A stretch of 21,673 nucleotides of DNA, from contig SHLN01000011.1 in the NCBI GenBank assembly GCA_004283105.1, positions 1 to 21,673 on the forward strand, read 5' to 3'. Below the pieces are notes generated by a model. That model worked only from the letters and a program-made list of their open reading frames with translations. It made no database searches and was not told where the DNA came from. A program made the translations under genes and the position numbers. Of this stretch, positions 14,515 through 21,628 are shown piece after piece; the first letter of the stretch is position 1; each line of letters opens with the position of its first letter. This DNA is from Acidimicrobiia bacterium (lineage in GTDB: Bacteria > Actinomycetota > Acidimicrobiia > Spongiisociales > SHLN01).

Positions 14515-14520
14515 TCCCGG
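14505..14520 (+). terminator. Short hairpin at the end of the 13627 gene
   Basis: CCGGG pairs with CCCGG around a six-base loop that contains the TAA stop. The stem is only five base pairs and no T-run follows, so termination is doubtful. It separates the protein gene from the tRNA promoter. Confidence 0.25.
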
Positions 14521-14526
14521 TACAAT
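14521..14526 (+). promoter_or_regulatory. -10 box of the tRNA gene
   Basis: TACAAT at 14521-14526 is ten bases before the mature 5' end of the tRNA, a normal position. No convincing -35 hexamer was seen at the expected distance. Confidence 0.5.
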
Positions 14527-14536
14527 GGCGCAACTC

Positions 14537-14610
14537 GCGGGTGTAGTTCAATGGTAGAACACGAGCTTCCCAAGCTCGGGACGGGGGTCCGATTCCCCTC
14601 ACCCGCTCCA
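14537..14610 (+). tRNA. tRNA-Gly (anticodon CCC)
   Basis: The 74-base gene folds as a full cloverleaf. The acceptor pairs GCGGGTG with CACCCGC; the D-arm is GTTC/GAAC with a seven-base loop; the anticodon stem is CGAGC/GCTCG with loop TTCCCAA. A four-base variable region and a T-stem GGGGG/CCCCT follow. The CCA end is encoded (T discriminator plus CCA). Anticodon CCC reads GGG glycine codons, which suits a high-GC genome. The T-loop reads TCCGATT, so position 55 is C where T (pseudouridine in the RNA) is nearly universal. dcd starts 20 bases downstream and may be cotranscribed. Confidence 0.95.
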
Positions 14611-14630
14611 CGAAGAGCGGAGTAGCACTC

Positions 14631-15191
14631 GTGATCTTTTCCGATCGCACCATGAAAGAGGCGCTCGCCGAGAAGCGGATCCAGGTCGATCCCCTCGTCG
14701 AGGCCAACATCCAGCCGTCCAGCATCGATGTCCGCGTCGACTCGTACTTCCGGACGTTCGAGAACCACCGCTACCCCTACATCGATCCCCGCACTCCCCA
14801 ACCCGACCTCACAACGCAGGTAGAGGCTGACGAGGAAAACCCGTTCATGCTCCACCCCGGCGAGTTCGTGCTCGGTTCCACTCTGGAGCTCGTCAGCCTG
14901 GCCGACGATGTCGTGGCCCGACTCGAAGGGAAATCGAGCCTTGGCCGCCTGGGTCTACTCATCCACTCAACCGCCGGATTCATCGATCCGGGTTTCTCCG
15001 GTCACATCACCCTGGAGCTCTCCAACGTGGCGACCCTCCCGATCGCCATCTACCCCGGCATGAAGATCGGCCAGATCTCGTTCTACGAGCTCTCCACCCC
15101 GGCCGACAACCCGTACGGGAGCTCAGAAGCCGGTTCCAAGTACCAGGGCCAACGCGGCCCAACGCCGAGCAGGATCCACGAGGATTTCTGA
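14631..15191 (+). CDS. dcd: dCTP deaminase, probably dUMP-forming
   Basis: Converts dCTP to dUTP, or directly to dUMP in the bifunctional type, supplying thymidylate synthesis. The 186-residue protein has IQPSSIDVR at 27-35, HPGEFVLGSTLE at 75-86, EGKSSLGRLG at 99-108 with catalytic Arg, HSTAGFIDPGFSGHITLELSN with catalytic E129, and the C-terminal lid GSKYQGQRGPTPSR. These strings are almost the same as those I recall for the bifunctional DCD-DUT enzyme of Mycobacterium tuberculosis, so the dUMP-forming activity is likely. The start is GTG at 14631, with GGAG about ten bases upstream. It lies directly downstream of tRNA-Gly. The stop codon is the first part of a heptamer repeat. Confidence 0.95.
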   Translation: MIFSDRTMKEALAEKRIQVDPLVEANIQPSSIDVRVDSYFRTFENHRYPYIDPRTPQPDLTTQVEADEENPFMLHPGEFVLGSTLELVSLADDVVARLEGKSSLGRLGLLIHSTAGFIDPGFSGHITLELSNVATLPIAIYPGMKIGQISFYELSTPADNPYGSSEAGSKYQGQRGPTPSRIHEDF

Positions 15192-15217
15192 GCGCAGTGC
15201 GCAATGCGCAATGCGCT
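15190..15217 (+). repeat. Tandem heptamer array (4 units) after dcd
   Basis: Four 7-base units (GAGCGCA, GTGCGCA, ATGCGCA, ATGCGCT) start within the dcd stop codon. The unit is GC-rich and partly self-complementary (TGCGCA). The array lies in the convergent gap between dcd and the molybdopterin gene. Confidence 0.7.
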
Positions 15218-15239
15218 AACCCCGATCACCGGTCAGGAT

Positions 15240-15278
15240 GGAGCTACGAAGTAGCTCCCAAGGAACGCGAAGCGTTCC
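15240..15278. repeat. Twin triloop hairpin, copy A
   Basis: Hairpin 1 (15240-15258) pairs GGAGCTAC with GTAGCTCC around GAA. After CAA, hairpin 2 (15262-15278) pairs GGAACGC with GCGTTCC, again around GAA. Both loops are the C-GNA-G type, and GCGAAGC is a known very stable DNA mini-hairpin. It sits between convergent genes, so it may terminate transcription, but no T-run follows on either strand. Its left half contains the stop codon of the - strand gene. A second copy with different stem sequence is at 21629-21673. Confidence 0.7.
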
Positions 15279-15993
15279 CTGAAGCTCTCTGCGCCCGCAT
15301 CGCGGTTGGCACGACAAGCAGGCGATAGGGCCAGCGGAGGAGACGGCCGGGGATCCGGCCGTGGCGCTCCTCGTGCTCGACGCGGCCGCGGGGATGCTGC
15401 ATCGAGCCGCCCGAAGCCTTCGGGGCGGAGGTGTGCACGGTCAGGGCCGCCAGGTGCTTCACGCTCTTGTAGGCGAAGTGGGCGGGAGTAACGAGGCGGA
15501 GCGGGGCACCATGAAACGGCGTCAGGGGCCGACCCTCGAGGCGATCGGCAATCAACACGTCGTCGGCCAGCGCGTCTTCGATGGGCAGTGCCGCCGAGTA
15601 GCGATCCGACGAGATCGCCCTCAGGTGGGTGGCACCACCGACGGGCTGCGCATTTGGCACGATGAGCTGCTCCCACACGTCCCGGAGCCGCCATCCGCCC
15701 CATCGGAGATCCCGCACGCTCCACGTCGTGACACAGTGGAAATCGGCGGTCACGTCCACCCGATCGACCGTCGACAGGAGCTCGAGGTCGAGGATTGTCT
15801 TCTCGGCCACATCGCCGGCAATGGTCAGGATTGGATGGTCCGGTATGGGCGGAGCCAACAACCCGGGTCGCATGCCAAACCGGGGCATGGCCTCCGAGAT
15901 CCGCTGGCCGGGCGGAAGATAACCCTCATCTCCCCGGCGCGGCCAGACCTCGCGCCGGGTGTACTCGCCGTCAACCTTGGGGCGATCAGCCAT
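15244..15993 (-). CDS. Molybdopterin-dependent oxidoreductase, sulfite-oxidase fold
   Basis: A 249-residue protein of the oxidoreductase molybdopterin-binding family (sulfite oxidase/YedY-like). The likely molybdenum ligand is C87 in FHCVTTWS. The typical WGG, HLRAISSDRYSAALPIEDAL, HGAPLRLVTPAHFAYKSVKHL strings follow. No signal peptide or Tat motif is seen, so it is predicted cytoplasmic. It lacks the dimerisation and heme domains of sulfite oxidases proper. The conserved part ends near RLLRWPYRLLVVP; the last ten or so residues are a translation of the twin hairpin, whose arm supplies the TAG stop. A sulfite-oxidising role would suit a sulfonate degrader, but substrate and partner are unknown. 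Confidence 0.88.
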   Translation of the reverse strand: MADRPKVDGEYTRREVWPRRGDEGYLPPGQRISEAMPRFGMRPGLLAPPIPDHPILTIAGDVAEKTILDLELLSTVDRVDVTADFHCVTTWSVRDLRWGGWRLRDVWEQLIVPNAQPVGGATHLRAISSDRYSAALPIEDALADDVLIADRLEGRPLTPFHGAPLRLVTPAHFAYKSVKHLAALTVHTSAPKASGGSMQHPRGRVEHEERHGRIPGRLLRWPYRLLVVPTAMRAQRASGNASRSLGATS

Positions 15994-16002
15994 TAGGCCA
16001 CG

Positions 16003-16008
16003 AGCCTA
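16003..16008 (-). promoter_or_regulatory. -10-like box before the molybdopterin gene
   Basis: On the - strand TAGGCT lies nine bases before the ATG at 15993. This would give a leader of only two or three bases. Evidence is weaker than for the boxes with exact six-base spacing. Confidence 0.3.
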
Positions 16009-16033
16009 GGTGTCCTTCTCAGGGACGTGCTGC

Positions 16034-17353
16034 TCAGCGCCGCACCGGCCGGAGCGGGTCGATCTGCCCCAGCAGGATCGCGCCCAGCGCCAACAGGCCG
16101 AGTGGCAGGATGGCCAGGGCGAAGAGCCCGTCGGAGCGGTAGAACCCACCGAGCGCCAGCAGTCCGAGACCGACTGCGGCTGCCGCCGCGCCGGCGACGG
16201 CCGTCACCGCATGTCCGCCGGGCGCCGCCGCACGACCAGCCGACCGTTCGAGGCGGGAGAAGACCATGACGAGGGGAACGGTGATGAGCGCCAGGGATGC
16301 CACCCACACCGGACGGGCCATCCACCAATCGGCGGTAAGCGCCTCGCCCCGCAGGCCAATCCCCGAGACCATGGCAAAGAGCACACCGAAGGCCATCGCC
16401 GGAAGGTGCCACAGATAGACGGTCATGGCGAGCGCATTGGCCGAGATAACCGTTGCCCACACCCGCTCTCGTTCGAGCCAGCGGCGCACCGGATCCTCGA
16501 GCGCCAGCACGATGCCGAACTGGAACAGTCCGACCGCCATGAGCATGCTGGTGGGCGGCTGCGTGTTGCCGAATTCCTCACCGGGCACGCCGAGCATGCT
16601 TCGTGAGTAGAGACCAACGCTCGACAAAACGATGAGGGATGCCAGCCCCAGCGCCGCCAGCAGACCGGCCCGGAACCGACCGGCGGTCCTGCCTTCCCGC
16701 CAGAAGAACCCGAGCTGGTGGACGGCCACCCATACGAACAGGTAGTTGACGTAACCGATGCCGACCAACCCGAGATCGCGCACGAGCACGTCGACACACG
16801 CGGCCGCGGCCACGAGCACGAGCGGAACGACAAGCCCGAACCGTTGATGGAGTCGCAGCATGATCGGTACGAGCGGAATGACGAGCAGGTAGACCCCGAG
16901 AAACCAGACGGGAACGGCCACGAGCATGGTCCCGACTTCCAGCGTCTCCGGGCTCAGCCTCACGACGTGGGCGAACAGGAGGGTGAGACCCGTCCACACG
17001 GCCGCAAACACCAGCGTCGGGCGCAACAGGCGACTCATACGTGAGCGAACCCAGTCGGCATAGCCGATGCCCTTCGCCTGAGCGGACGTCCAGGAGGCCG
17101 AGTTGGCGAACCCTCCGACGATGAAGAAGATCGGCATGACCTGCAACCCCCAGGTGAGGAACTGCAGCCACGGCACCATGCCGAGGATGTTGTTGCCGTG
17201 GATGGCCCCGGTGCCGTCGATGGTGATGACCGCCATGAGCCAATGGCCAACCACTACGACAAAGATCGAGAAGACCCGCAGCAAGTCGATGTAGCGGTTG
17301 CGAGTCGAAGGGGTGGCCTGCGCCATTTCGGTTGCTTTGGTGAGAGTTTTCAT
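16034..17353 (-). CDS. Membrane acyltransferase (acyltransferase family 3)
   Basis: Transfers an acyl group, often acetyl or succinyl, to a sugar or other surface molecule. From the ATG at 17353 it has 439 residues with about ten or more membrane helices. The N-terminus has the family signature RYIDLLRVFSIFVVVVGHW with the key histidine. FFIVGGFANSASW, RLLRPTLVFAAVW, VPVWFLGVYLLV and the late helix MTVYLWHLPAM are also typical. The last 90 residues add two or three helices of low complexity. An upstream start at 17389 is possible but has no ribosome binding site. At 17353, GATCCT lies six bases upstream and GGAGG one base upstream. Substrate is unknown. Confidence 0.85.
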   Translation of the reverse strand: MKTLTKATEMAQATPSTRNRYIDLLRVFSIFVVVVGHWLMAVITIDGTGAIHGNNILGMVPWLQFLTWGLQVMPIFFIVGGFANSASWTSAQAKGIGYADWVRSRMSRLLRPTLVFAAVWTGLTLLFAHVVRLSPETLEVGTMLVAVPVWFLGVYLLVIPLVPIMLRLHQRFGLVVPLVLVAAAACVDVLVRDLGLVGIGYVNYLFVWVAVHQLGFFWREGRTAGRFRAGLLAALGLASLIVLSSVGLYSRSMLGVPGEEFGNTQPPTSMLMAVGLFQFGIVLALEDPVRRWLERERVWATVISANALAMTVYLWHLPAMAFGVLFAMVSGIGLRGEALTADWWMARPVWVASLALITVPLVMVFSRLERSAGRAAAPGGHAVTAVAGAAAAAVGLGLLALGGFYRSDGLFALAILPLGLLALGAILLGQIDPLRPVRR

Positions 17354-17529
17354 ACCTCCAGGATCGACCAGAAAGCCCACGACCACCATGGGGGACGACC
17401 CTGGTTCACCGGTAGGGGCCAGTCAGGGACGGTGGAGCCCGGATGCCGCCAGGTCGGCGATCCTGACGGGTTCATCGAGGCATACGAGCGTTCGTCGGGT
17501 TGACGGAACGGGTGACCGGCCGTGACCGC

Positions 17530-18405
17530 CTAGACCCCGGCGCCGATCTCGCCTGCGACCCGGGCGGCCCGCTCGTTTCGCCAGCCGACCATGATGCCGA
17601 AGCCGACCACGAGGGCGATACCGAGCCAACCGCGGGCTCCCGGATCCTCGTCGAGCAGGAGCCAGGCCGCGATGACCGCCGCCATCGGCTCGACGTACAT
17701 GGTCGAGCTCAGGGTGCTCACCGGCACCCGGTGCATGGTGCCGAGATAGATGAGACCGGAGATTCCCGTCAGACCGATGCCGAGAAACAAGACGAGACCG
17801 ATGTCACCATCGACGTCGGTGACGGCCGACGCGGCCCAGGGCAGGGTGACCAGTGACGCCACCAGGCCTTGCCAAGCTCCGAACCGCACGGCACCGAGAT
17901 CGGCCGCGCCGGGTTTGACGTTGAGGAGCATGGCGGCGAGCAGCAAGCCGGAGGCGAGGGCCCAGAGGACTCCAGCGGTGGTTGCACCGTTGGAGGGATC
18001 GACGGCAATGGCGGCACCGACGAAGCCGCCCAGCACGCCCAGTCCGGTCAGCAACGCCAGTGGTTCGCCCAGGACCCGGGTGGCGGCGACCGACATGGCC
18101 GGAGCAGCCACGAACACGAGCACGAGGGCGACGAGCACTCGAGTCGTCTCGATCGCCTGAAAGAACGTGAACCAGTGCAATGGCAGCAACAGCCCGCTGA
18201 GGATGATCGAACGCCGCGAGGTCGCCGGCACCCGGATTCCCCGCCACAACGCCAACACCGCGAACTGGAACACGGTCGCCAGCCAGATCCGGCTGGCCGC
18301 CAACTGAGCACTGGATAGGTTCACCTCCCGAACGATGACCGGGATGATCCCCCATGCGCCGGCAAGGGCGGCAAGGACGAGGGCCGGCCAGATGCGTTGA
18401 AACAC
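17530..18405 (-). CDS. EamA-family (DMT superfamily) transporter
   Basis: An inner-membrane metabolite transporter of 291 residues with about ten helices in two EamA repeats. The first repeat covers residues 1-130 and includes WGIIPVIVREV, ASRIWLA and LHWFTFFQAIETTRV. The second covers about 145-275, with STMYVEPMAAVIAAWLLLDEDP, the usual glutamate-proline pair of the last repeat. The start is GTG at 18405, with TAGGCT six bases upstream. Family members export amino acids, nucleosides or other small molecules; the substrate cannot be read. The next 176 bases downstream, up to the acyltransferase start, hold no recognisable gene or structure. Confidence 0.9.
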   Translation of the reverse strand: MFQRIWPALVLAALAGAWGIIPVIVREVNLSSAQLAASRIWLATVFQFAVLALWRGIRVPATSRRSIILSGLLLPLHWFTFFQAIETTRVLVALVLVFVAAPAMSVAATRVLGEPLALLTGLGVLGGFVGAAIAVDPSNGATTAGVLWALASGLLLAAMLLNVKPGAADLGAVRFGAWQGLVASLVTLPWAASAVTDVDGDIGLVLFLGIGLTGISGLIYLGTMHRVPVSTLSSTMYVEPMAAVIAAWLLLDEDPGARGWLGIALVVGFGIMVGWRNERAARVAGEIGAGV

Positions 18406-18411
18406 CGCCGC

Positions 18412-18417
18412 AGCCTA
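18412..18417 (-). promoter_or_regulatory. -10 box of the EamA gene (leaderless)
   Basis: On the - strand TAGGCT ends exactly six bases before the GTG at 18405, with no ribosome binding site between. This spacing supports the GTG as the true start. Confidence 0.5.
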
Positions 18418-18468
18418 CCGGGCAACATCTTCCTCAAGCCGGGCCGATTCGATGCCGAAAAAGGAGGG

Positions 18469-18546
18469 GTTCGATAGACGACGGTCCATACTCCACTCGT
18501 GGAGTAACTCCCTTCCTTGGACTCCTCCTCAGCTCGTAGATCGAAC
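18469..18546. other. Nested inverted repeats in an intergenic region
   Basis: GTTCGAT (18469-18475) is complementary to ATCGAAC (18540-18546). Between them, TACTCCAC and GTGGAGTA (18489-18506) form an eight-base perfect palindrome with a two-base centre. Together with the hairpin at 18548-18579 this looks like a folded RNA or a remnant element. No gene was found here. Confidence 0.45.
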
Positions 18547-18547
18547 A

Positions 18548-18579
18548 GAGTGAGCCTCGCCGCAAGGTGGGGCTCACTC
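18548..18579 (-). terminator. Hairpin after the 18583-19719 gene
   Basis: A nine-pair outer stem (GAGTGAGCC with GGCTCACTC) begins four bases past the - strand stop, in the place of a terminator. No T-run follows on the - strand. Read as + strand RNA, the stem continues with five more pairs, two of them G-U, to a GCAA (GNRA) tetraloop, so the structure may instead belong to a + strand transcript. Confidence 0.4.
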
Positions 18580-18582
18580 GCG

Positions 18583-19719
18583 TCAGTCCTCGAGTGCCGT
18601 GAGGTAGGCCTCCCGTACCGCCATCGACTGGCGCACCTCGGCCAGGAGGCCGTCGAAGAACTCCCGGCGATAGGTGGGCTCGGTTGCAGCGTTGACCGTG
18701 AAGTAGAGGCCGGAGAACGCAGCCAGGAACCCGGCGGCCCGGAGCAGCTCCTCGGTGAGCACGATCCGGTCGCCCCGGAACGAGACCGAGTACAACTCGT
18801 TCAAGGGCTGCTCGGTCCACTGCACGAGTGTGTCGACATTCATGATGAGGAGGCCGAACACAATGAAGAAGAGACCGATGAAGACACTCACAGCAAGCAC
18901 CAGGACACCCTGGCTGAAGACGAGGACAAGGCCGACGTTGCCTCGCTGACGCCGGCTCAGCGGATAGTCGGGCACATCCGCGCCACTAGATCTGTTCGCC
19001 ATCGGTGTTCCCTCACACAGCCGGTCGACCTCATCGATGGAGTGAAACGTTGCCAGCTCAGAGATCTCGCCCGAAAGCCGTGACAAGAGAAACACGACAC
19101 CGAGCAGAATGAAGAGCCCGAGGGCGGCCAGCAGAAGCATCAGGTCGATCCGGGACGTCACCTGCCACACCTCGGCGTTGATGAACAAGAAGGCGTTGAA
19201 CAGCAGAAGCAACGGCAGGGCGCGCATGCCGATGCGAAGGGCTCTCCCGAAGTCGCTGAAGAGCCGTCGAAGCGCCCACGACAGAATGGCGAGGACTCCG
19301 TAGCTGGCCCCGAGGTAGACCACTCCGAGGACGAGGAGGTTGGTCAGGACGGTGATCCCGGCGGTTGAGAACTGGCCGCCGAACACGATCGGCACGAGCG
19401 CGGGCCCGAAGACGAAGACCGTCAGCTCGAGGTTGCCCACCCGATCAGGCCGGGCCAGCAAGGGCCTCCGCCCCCGCATCCAGTTGACGCCGGCCCAGAT
19501 GGCAATGAGGAGGGCGAAGCCGCCGACTGCCACCCCGACGTTCTCCCCAAGTGAGAAGTCGTCATTGAGAGCGCCCACCATGCTGAACAGGAAGATGGCG
19601 GTGAGGAGAGGCAGCACCCGGGTAAAGACGTCCTCGGCCGCGTTGTAGTCCGCAATGAGATGGGGAACGCCCCGCCGCAGAAACCAGCGCTCAGTCTCGG
19701 CGACGGATTCGATCTTCAT
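18583..19719 (-). CDS. Unrecognised multi-pass membrane protein
   Basis: Function unknown. From the ATG at 19719 it has 378 residues. The N-terminus is cytoplasmic and polar (ERWFLRRGVPHLIADYNAAEDVFTRVLP). About eight hydrophobic helices follow: a pair near residues 40-80, a pair near 100-150, a pair near 165-220, and two more after a charged loop (near residues 220-265, containing DEVDRLCEGTP and YPLSRRQRGN). The ERWF..RG.PH..ADY opening looks like a conserved family signature, but I cannot name the family. A GTG at 19752 would add 11 residues without a ribosome binding site. CACAAT lies seven bases before the chosen ATG. Confidence 0.75.
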   Translation of the reverse strand: MKIESVAETERWFLRRGVPHLIADYNAAEDVFTRVLPLLTAIFLFSMVGALNDDFSLGENVGVAVGGFALLIAIWAGVNWMRGRRPLLARPDRVGNLELTVFVFGPALVPIVFGGQFSTAGITVLTNLLVLGVVYLGASYGVLAILSWALRRLFSDFGRALRIGMRALPLLLLFNAFLFINAEVWQVTSRIDLMLLLAALGLFILLGVVFLLSRLSGEISELATFHSIDEVDRLCEGTPMANRSSGADVPDYPLSRRQRGNVGLVLVFSQGVLVLAVSVFIGLFFIVFGLLIMNVDTLVQWTEQPLNELYSVSFRGDRIVLTEELLRAAGFLAAFSGLYFTVNAATEPTYRREFFDGLLAEVRQSMAVREAYLTALED

Positions 19720-19802
19720 GACAGCAATTGTGGTCCCCGGCCCACTCTCCACGAAGGATCACGGGCCCGGTAACCGCCTGGCGCGCGCAGCTAGGCCACC
19801 GG

Positions 19803-19808
19803 TAATCT
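19803..19808 (+). promoter_or_regulatory. -10 box before the 19815 gene (leaderless)
   Basis: TAATCT ends six bases before the ATG at 19815. No ribosome binding site is present. It lies in the divergent space between two genes. Confidence 0.5.
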
Positions 19809-19814
19809 GCCGGC

Positions 19815-20591
19815 ATGGAATCAATCGGGGATGAGCGGGCCTACTTTGCGGACCAATGGCCGGGCCTGAAATCCATGCTCGAACAACAGGGTCCCGAGGC
19901 GATGATCGGCGCCATTCTCGCCTATGAGCTCGACGCCCAACGTGCCGCCCTCTTTCGGTTCGCCCGCCAGGGTCTTCTTTTCGAAGACTGGAACGGGAAG
20001 AGCCTCGACGCCTACATGGCGGTGGTCGACGCCGGGTGTGCCTGGCTTGGGGAACGCGCCGAAATCGTGCCCGCCGACGAGCGCAACGACTACCTGAATG
20101 TTCTCGCAGAGCTCACATTCAACTTCGCCGCCGATATCGCCGACTGCTGGCCCGGTGACGACGAGCCCCGTGAACGCAAGCACTTCGAGCGCGGAGCGGA
20201 GGTGGCCGAGCAATCGGTCGGCCTCCGGGCCGAGCTCGAGAAGCCGGACCAGTCCCAGCACCTCGGCTGGTGGGCGTTCGGCTATCACCAGCTCCGGCTC
20301 GGCAACACCGCCGCTGCCGCCGATGCCATGGAGCGTTCACTCGAGCACGCTCGCATCGCGGCCAGGGCGGCGGGAGAGCACGACGAAATCACGTTGCAGG
20401 CTCCATTCGCGGTGCTGATCGGCGCCGGATACCTGGGCCTTGCCCGCATTGCCGATGGCGAGCCGTCCGGGCCCGACCTCTACGGAGAAGCCGTCGCCGC
20501 CTTCCGGGCCCAACTGGACGATCCCGAGCGCAAAGAGGACGCGCAGTTCGGCATCGACCAGCTCGAACGCGTGCGGGGCTTCATCTCGTGA
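19815..20591 (+). CDS. Helical-repeat (TPR-like) protein of unknown function
   Basis: A soluble 258-residue protein, predicted almost entirely helical, with no signal or membrane segment. Regions such as WWAFGYHQLRLGNTAAAADAMERSLEHAR and AGYLGLARIADGEPSGPDLYGEAVAAFRAQL resemble tetratricopeptide helical pairs, so it may bind a partner protein. Tryptophans and acidic residues are frequent in the first half. The last codons overlap the GTG start of the VOC-domain gene (GTGA), so the two products are probably made together. I do not recognise a named family. Confidence 0.75.
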   Translation: MESIGDERAYFADQWPGLKSMLEQQGPEAMIGAILAYELDAQRAALFRFARQGLLFEDWNGKSLDAYMAVVDAGCAWLGERAEIVPADERNDYLNVLAELTFNFAADIADCWPGDDEPRERKHFERGAEVAEQSVGLRAELEKPDQSQHLGWWAFGYHQLRLGNTAAAADAMERSLEHARIAARAAGEHDEITLQAPFAVLIGAGYLGLARIADGEPSGPDLYGEAVAAFRAQLDDPERKEDAQFGIDQLERVRGFIS

Positions 20592-20989
20592 GCGAGTTCC
20601 CAACGTCCGACATGGCCCTCACTCACATCCTCGTCGTGGCAGATCTCGAGCGGTCGGTCGTCTGGTACCGGGACATTCTCGGGGCCGAGCTCTATCGAGA
20701 GTACGGCGGCTCGTCGGCGGTGTTCTCCTTCAACGGCGCCTGGTTGCTCCTCGTCACCGGGGGCGATCCCACCCCTGACAAGCCGGGTGTCACGTTCGCC
20801 GCCCCGGACCGGCCCGGGTCGGTCGATCACTCCTTCACGATCCGGGTCGATGACTGCCGGGCCGCATACGGGACGTTGCATGAACGCGGGGCCGAGTTTC
20901 TTACACCGCCCTACGACTGGAGCGGTGAGATCCGCTGCTTCTTCCGCGATCCGGACGGCCACCTTTTCGAGATCAGCCAGGTGACATGA
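20588..20989 (+). CDS. VOC (glyoxalase/bleomycin-resistance fold) protein
   Basis: A 133-residue single-domain VOC protein with two beta-alpha-beta-beta-beta modules. The first module has LTHILVVADLERSVVWYRDILGAEL; the second has HSFTIRVDDCRAAYGTLHERGAEF and ends with FFRDPDGHLFEI. Candidate metal ligands are the early His and the final Glu of that motif. Members are lyases, dioxygenases or antibiotic-binding proteins; which one cannot be told. The GTG start overlaps the stop of the upstream gene by four bases. An ATG eight codons on (20612) is the alternative start. Confidence 0.85.
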   Translation: MSEFPTSDMALTHILVVADLERSVVWYRDILGAELYREYGGSSAVFSFNGAWLLLVTGGDPTPDKPGVTFAAPDRPGSVDHSFTIRVDDCRAAYGTLHERGAEFLTPPYDWSGEIRCFFRDPDGHLFEISQVT

Positions 20990-21022
20990 GTGACGCGTGC
21001 CGGATTTCGACGCGTGGCGCAG

Positions 21023-21028
21023 TAACGT
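21023..21028 (+). promoter_or_regulatory. -10 box of the YceI-like gene (leaderless)
   Basis: TAACGT ends six bases before the ATG at 21035, with no ribosome binding site. The spacing matches the other leaderless genes in the window. Confidence 0.5.
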
Positions 21029-21034
21029 CCGCAG

Positions 21035-21556
21035 ATGTCTGAGATCACCCGATACCGGCTCTCGTCCGAGCAGTCCACCGTCACGATTGTCGGAGAGACC
21101 TCGCTCCACCCGATCACCGTGAACGTGACTCCAGACGGGTGGCTGGAAGCGGCAATCGAGGAAGGGAACTTCGTACCGGAGAGTCCCCTCCGGGGCGAAG
21201 TCGAGATCGCCGTCATCGAGTTCCGCTCCGGCAATCCCCTCGTTGATCGTGAGACTCGCCGGCGGCTCAATTCCAAGCGGTATCCCACGATCCGGGGAGA
21301 TCTCACCGAGGTCGTGGCGCTCGATGGGCCGACGGCCACCGTCAAGGGCACCATCACCTTCCTGGGTCGGGAAGTCGAGCTGGAGGGAGATATCAGCCTC
21401 ATCGACGACGGTGCGTCGACCTGTCACCTGGCAGGGAGCGGGCAGATGGACGTGCAATGGTGGGGCCTGGAACCGCCGACGCTGCTCGTCCTGAAGATGG
21501 AGCCGGTCGTCACCGTGTCCATCGACCTCCACTTCGAACCGGTCGAAGAGCTGTAG
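21035..21556 (+). CDS. YceI-like lipocalin-fold protein
   Basis: A 173-residue beta-rich protein. The order of motifs fits YceI: SSEQSTVTIVGETSLHPITVNV near the start, RGEVEIAVIEFRSGNPLVDRETRRRLNSKRYPTI in the middle, and TVKGTITFLGREVELEGDISL toward the end. YceI proteins bind isoprenoid or other lipids and are usually exported. This one has no signal peptide, so it should be cytoplasmic. The C-terminal QWWGLEPPTLLVLKMEPVVTVSIDLHFEP also fits the family's closing strands. It has its own leaderless-type promoter. Confidence 0.75.
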   Translation: MSEITRYRLSSEQSTVTIVGETSLHPITVNVTPDGWLEAAIEEGNFVPESPLRGEVEIAVIEFRSGNPLVDRETRRRLNSKRYPTIRGDLTEVVALDGPTATVKGTITFLGREVELEGDISLIDDGASTCHLAGSGQMDVQWWGLEPPTLLVLKMEPVVTVSIDLHFEPVEEL

Positions 21557-21562
21557 GAACGA

Positions 21563-21607
21563 GTCCCTCGTCCCTCGGGCCTCGACTTCGACTTCGACTT
21601 CGACTTC
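21563..21607 (+). repeat. Heptamer array joined to hexamer array
   Basis: Three 7-base units (GTCCCTC, GTCCCTC, GGGCCTC) at 21563-21583 pass without a gap into four GACTTC hexamers at 21584-21607. The hexamer is the reverse complement of the GTCGAA-type units at 9845-9898, so the same two repeat types occur side by side at both loci. Confidence 0.75.
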
Positions 21608-21628
21608 GACCGTGGATAAGGCGGGTCA

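Noticed and set aside
15190..15280. Insertion sequence or attachment site near the tRNA
   Set aside because: No transposase or integrase, no duplicated tRNA end, and no terminal inverted repeats flanking a cargo.
15244..15993. MsrP/YedY methionine sulfoxide reductase
   Set aside because: No Tat signal peptide and no MsrQ neighbour; only the general sulfite-oxidase fold is supported.
20480..21532. 350-residue open frame on the - strand over the VOC and YceI-like genes
   Set aside because: Antisense shadow of three genes with recognisable families or coupled starts; no domain seen.
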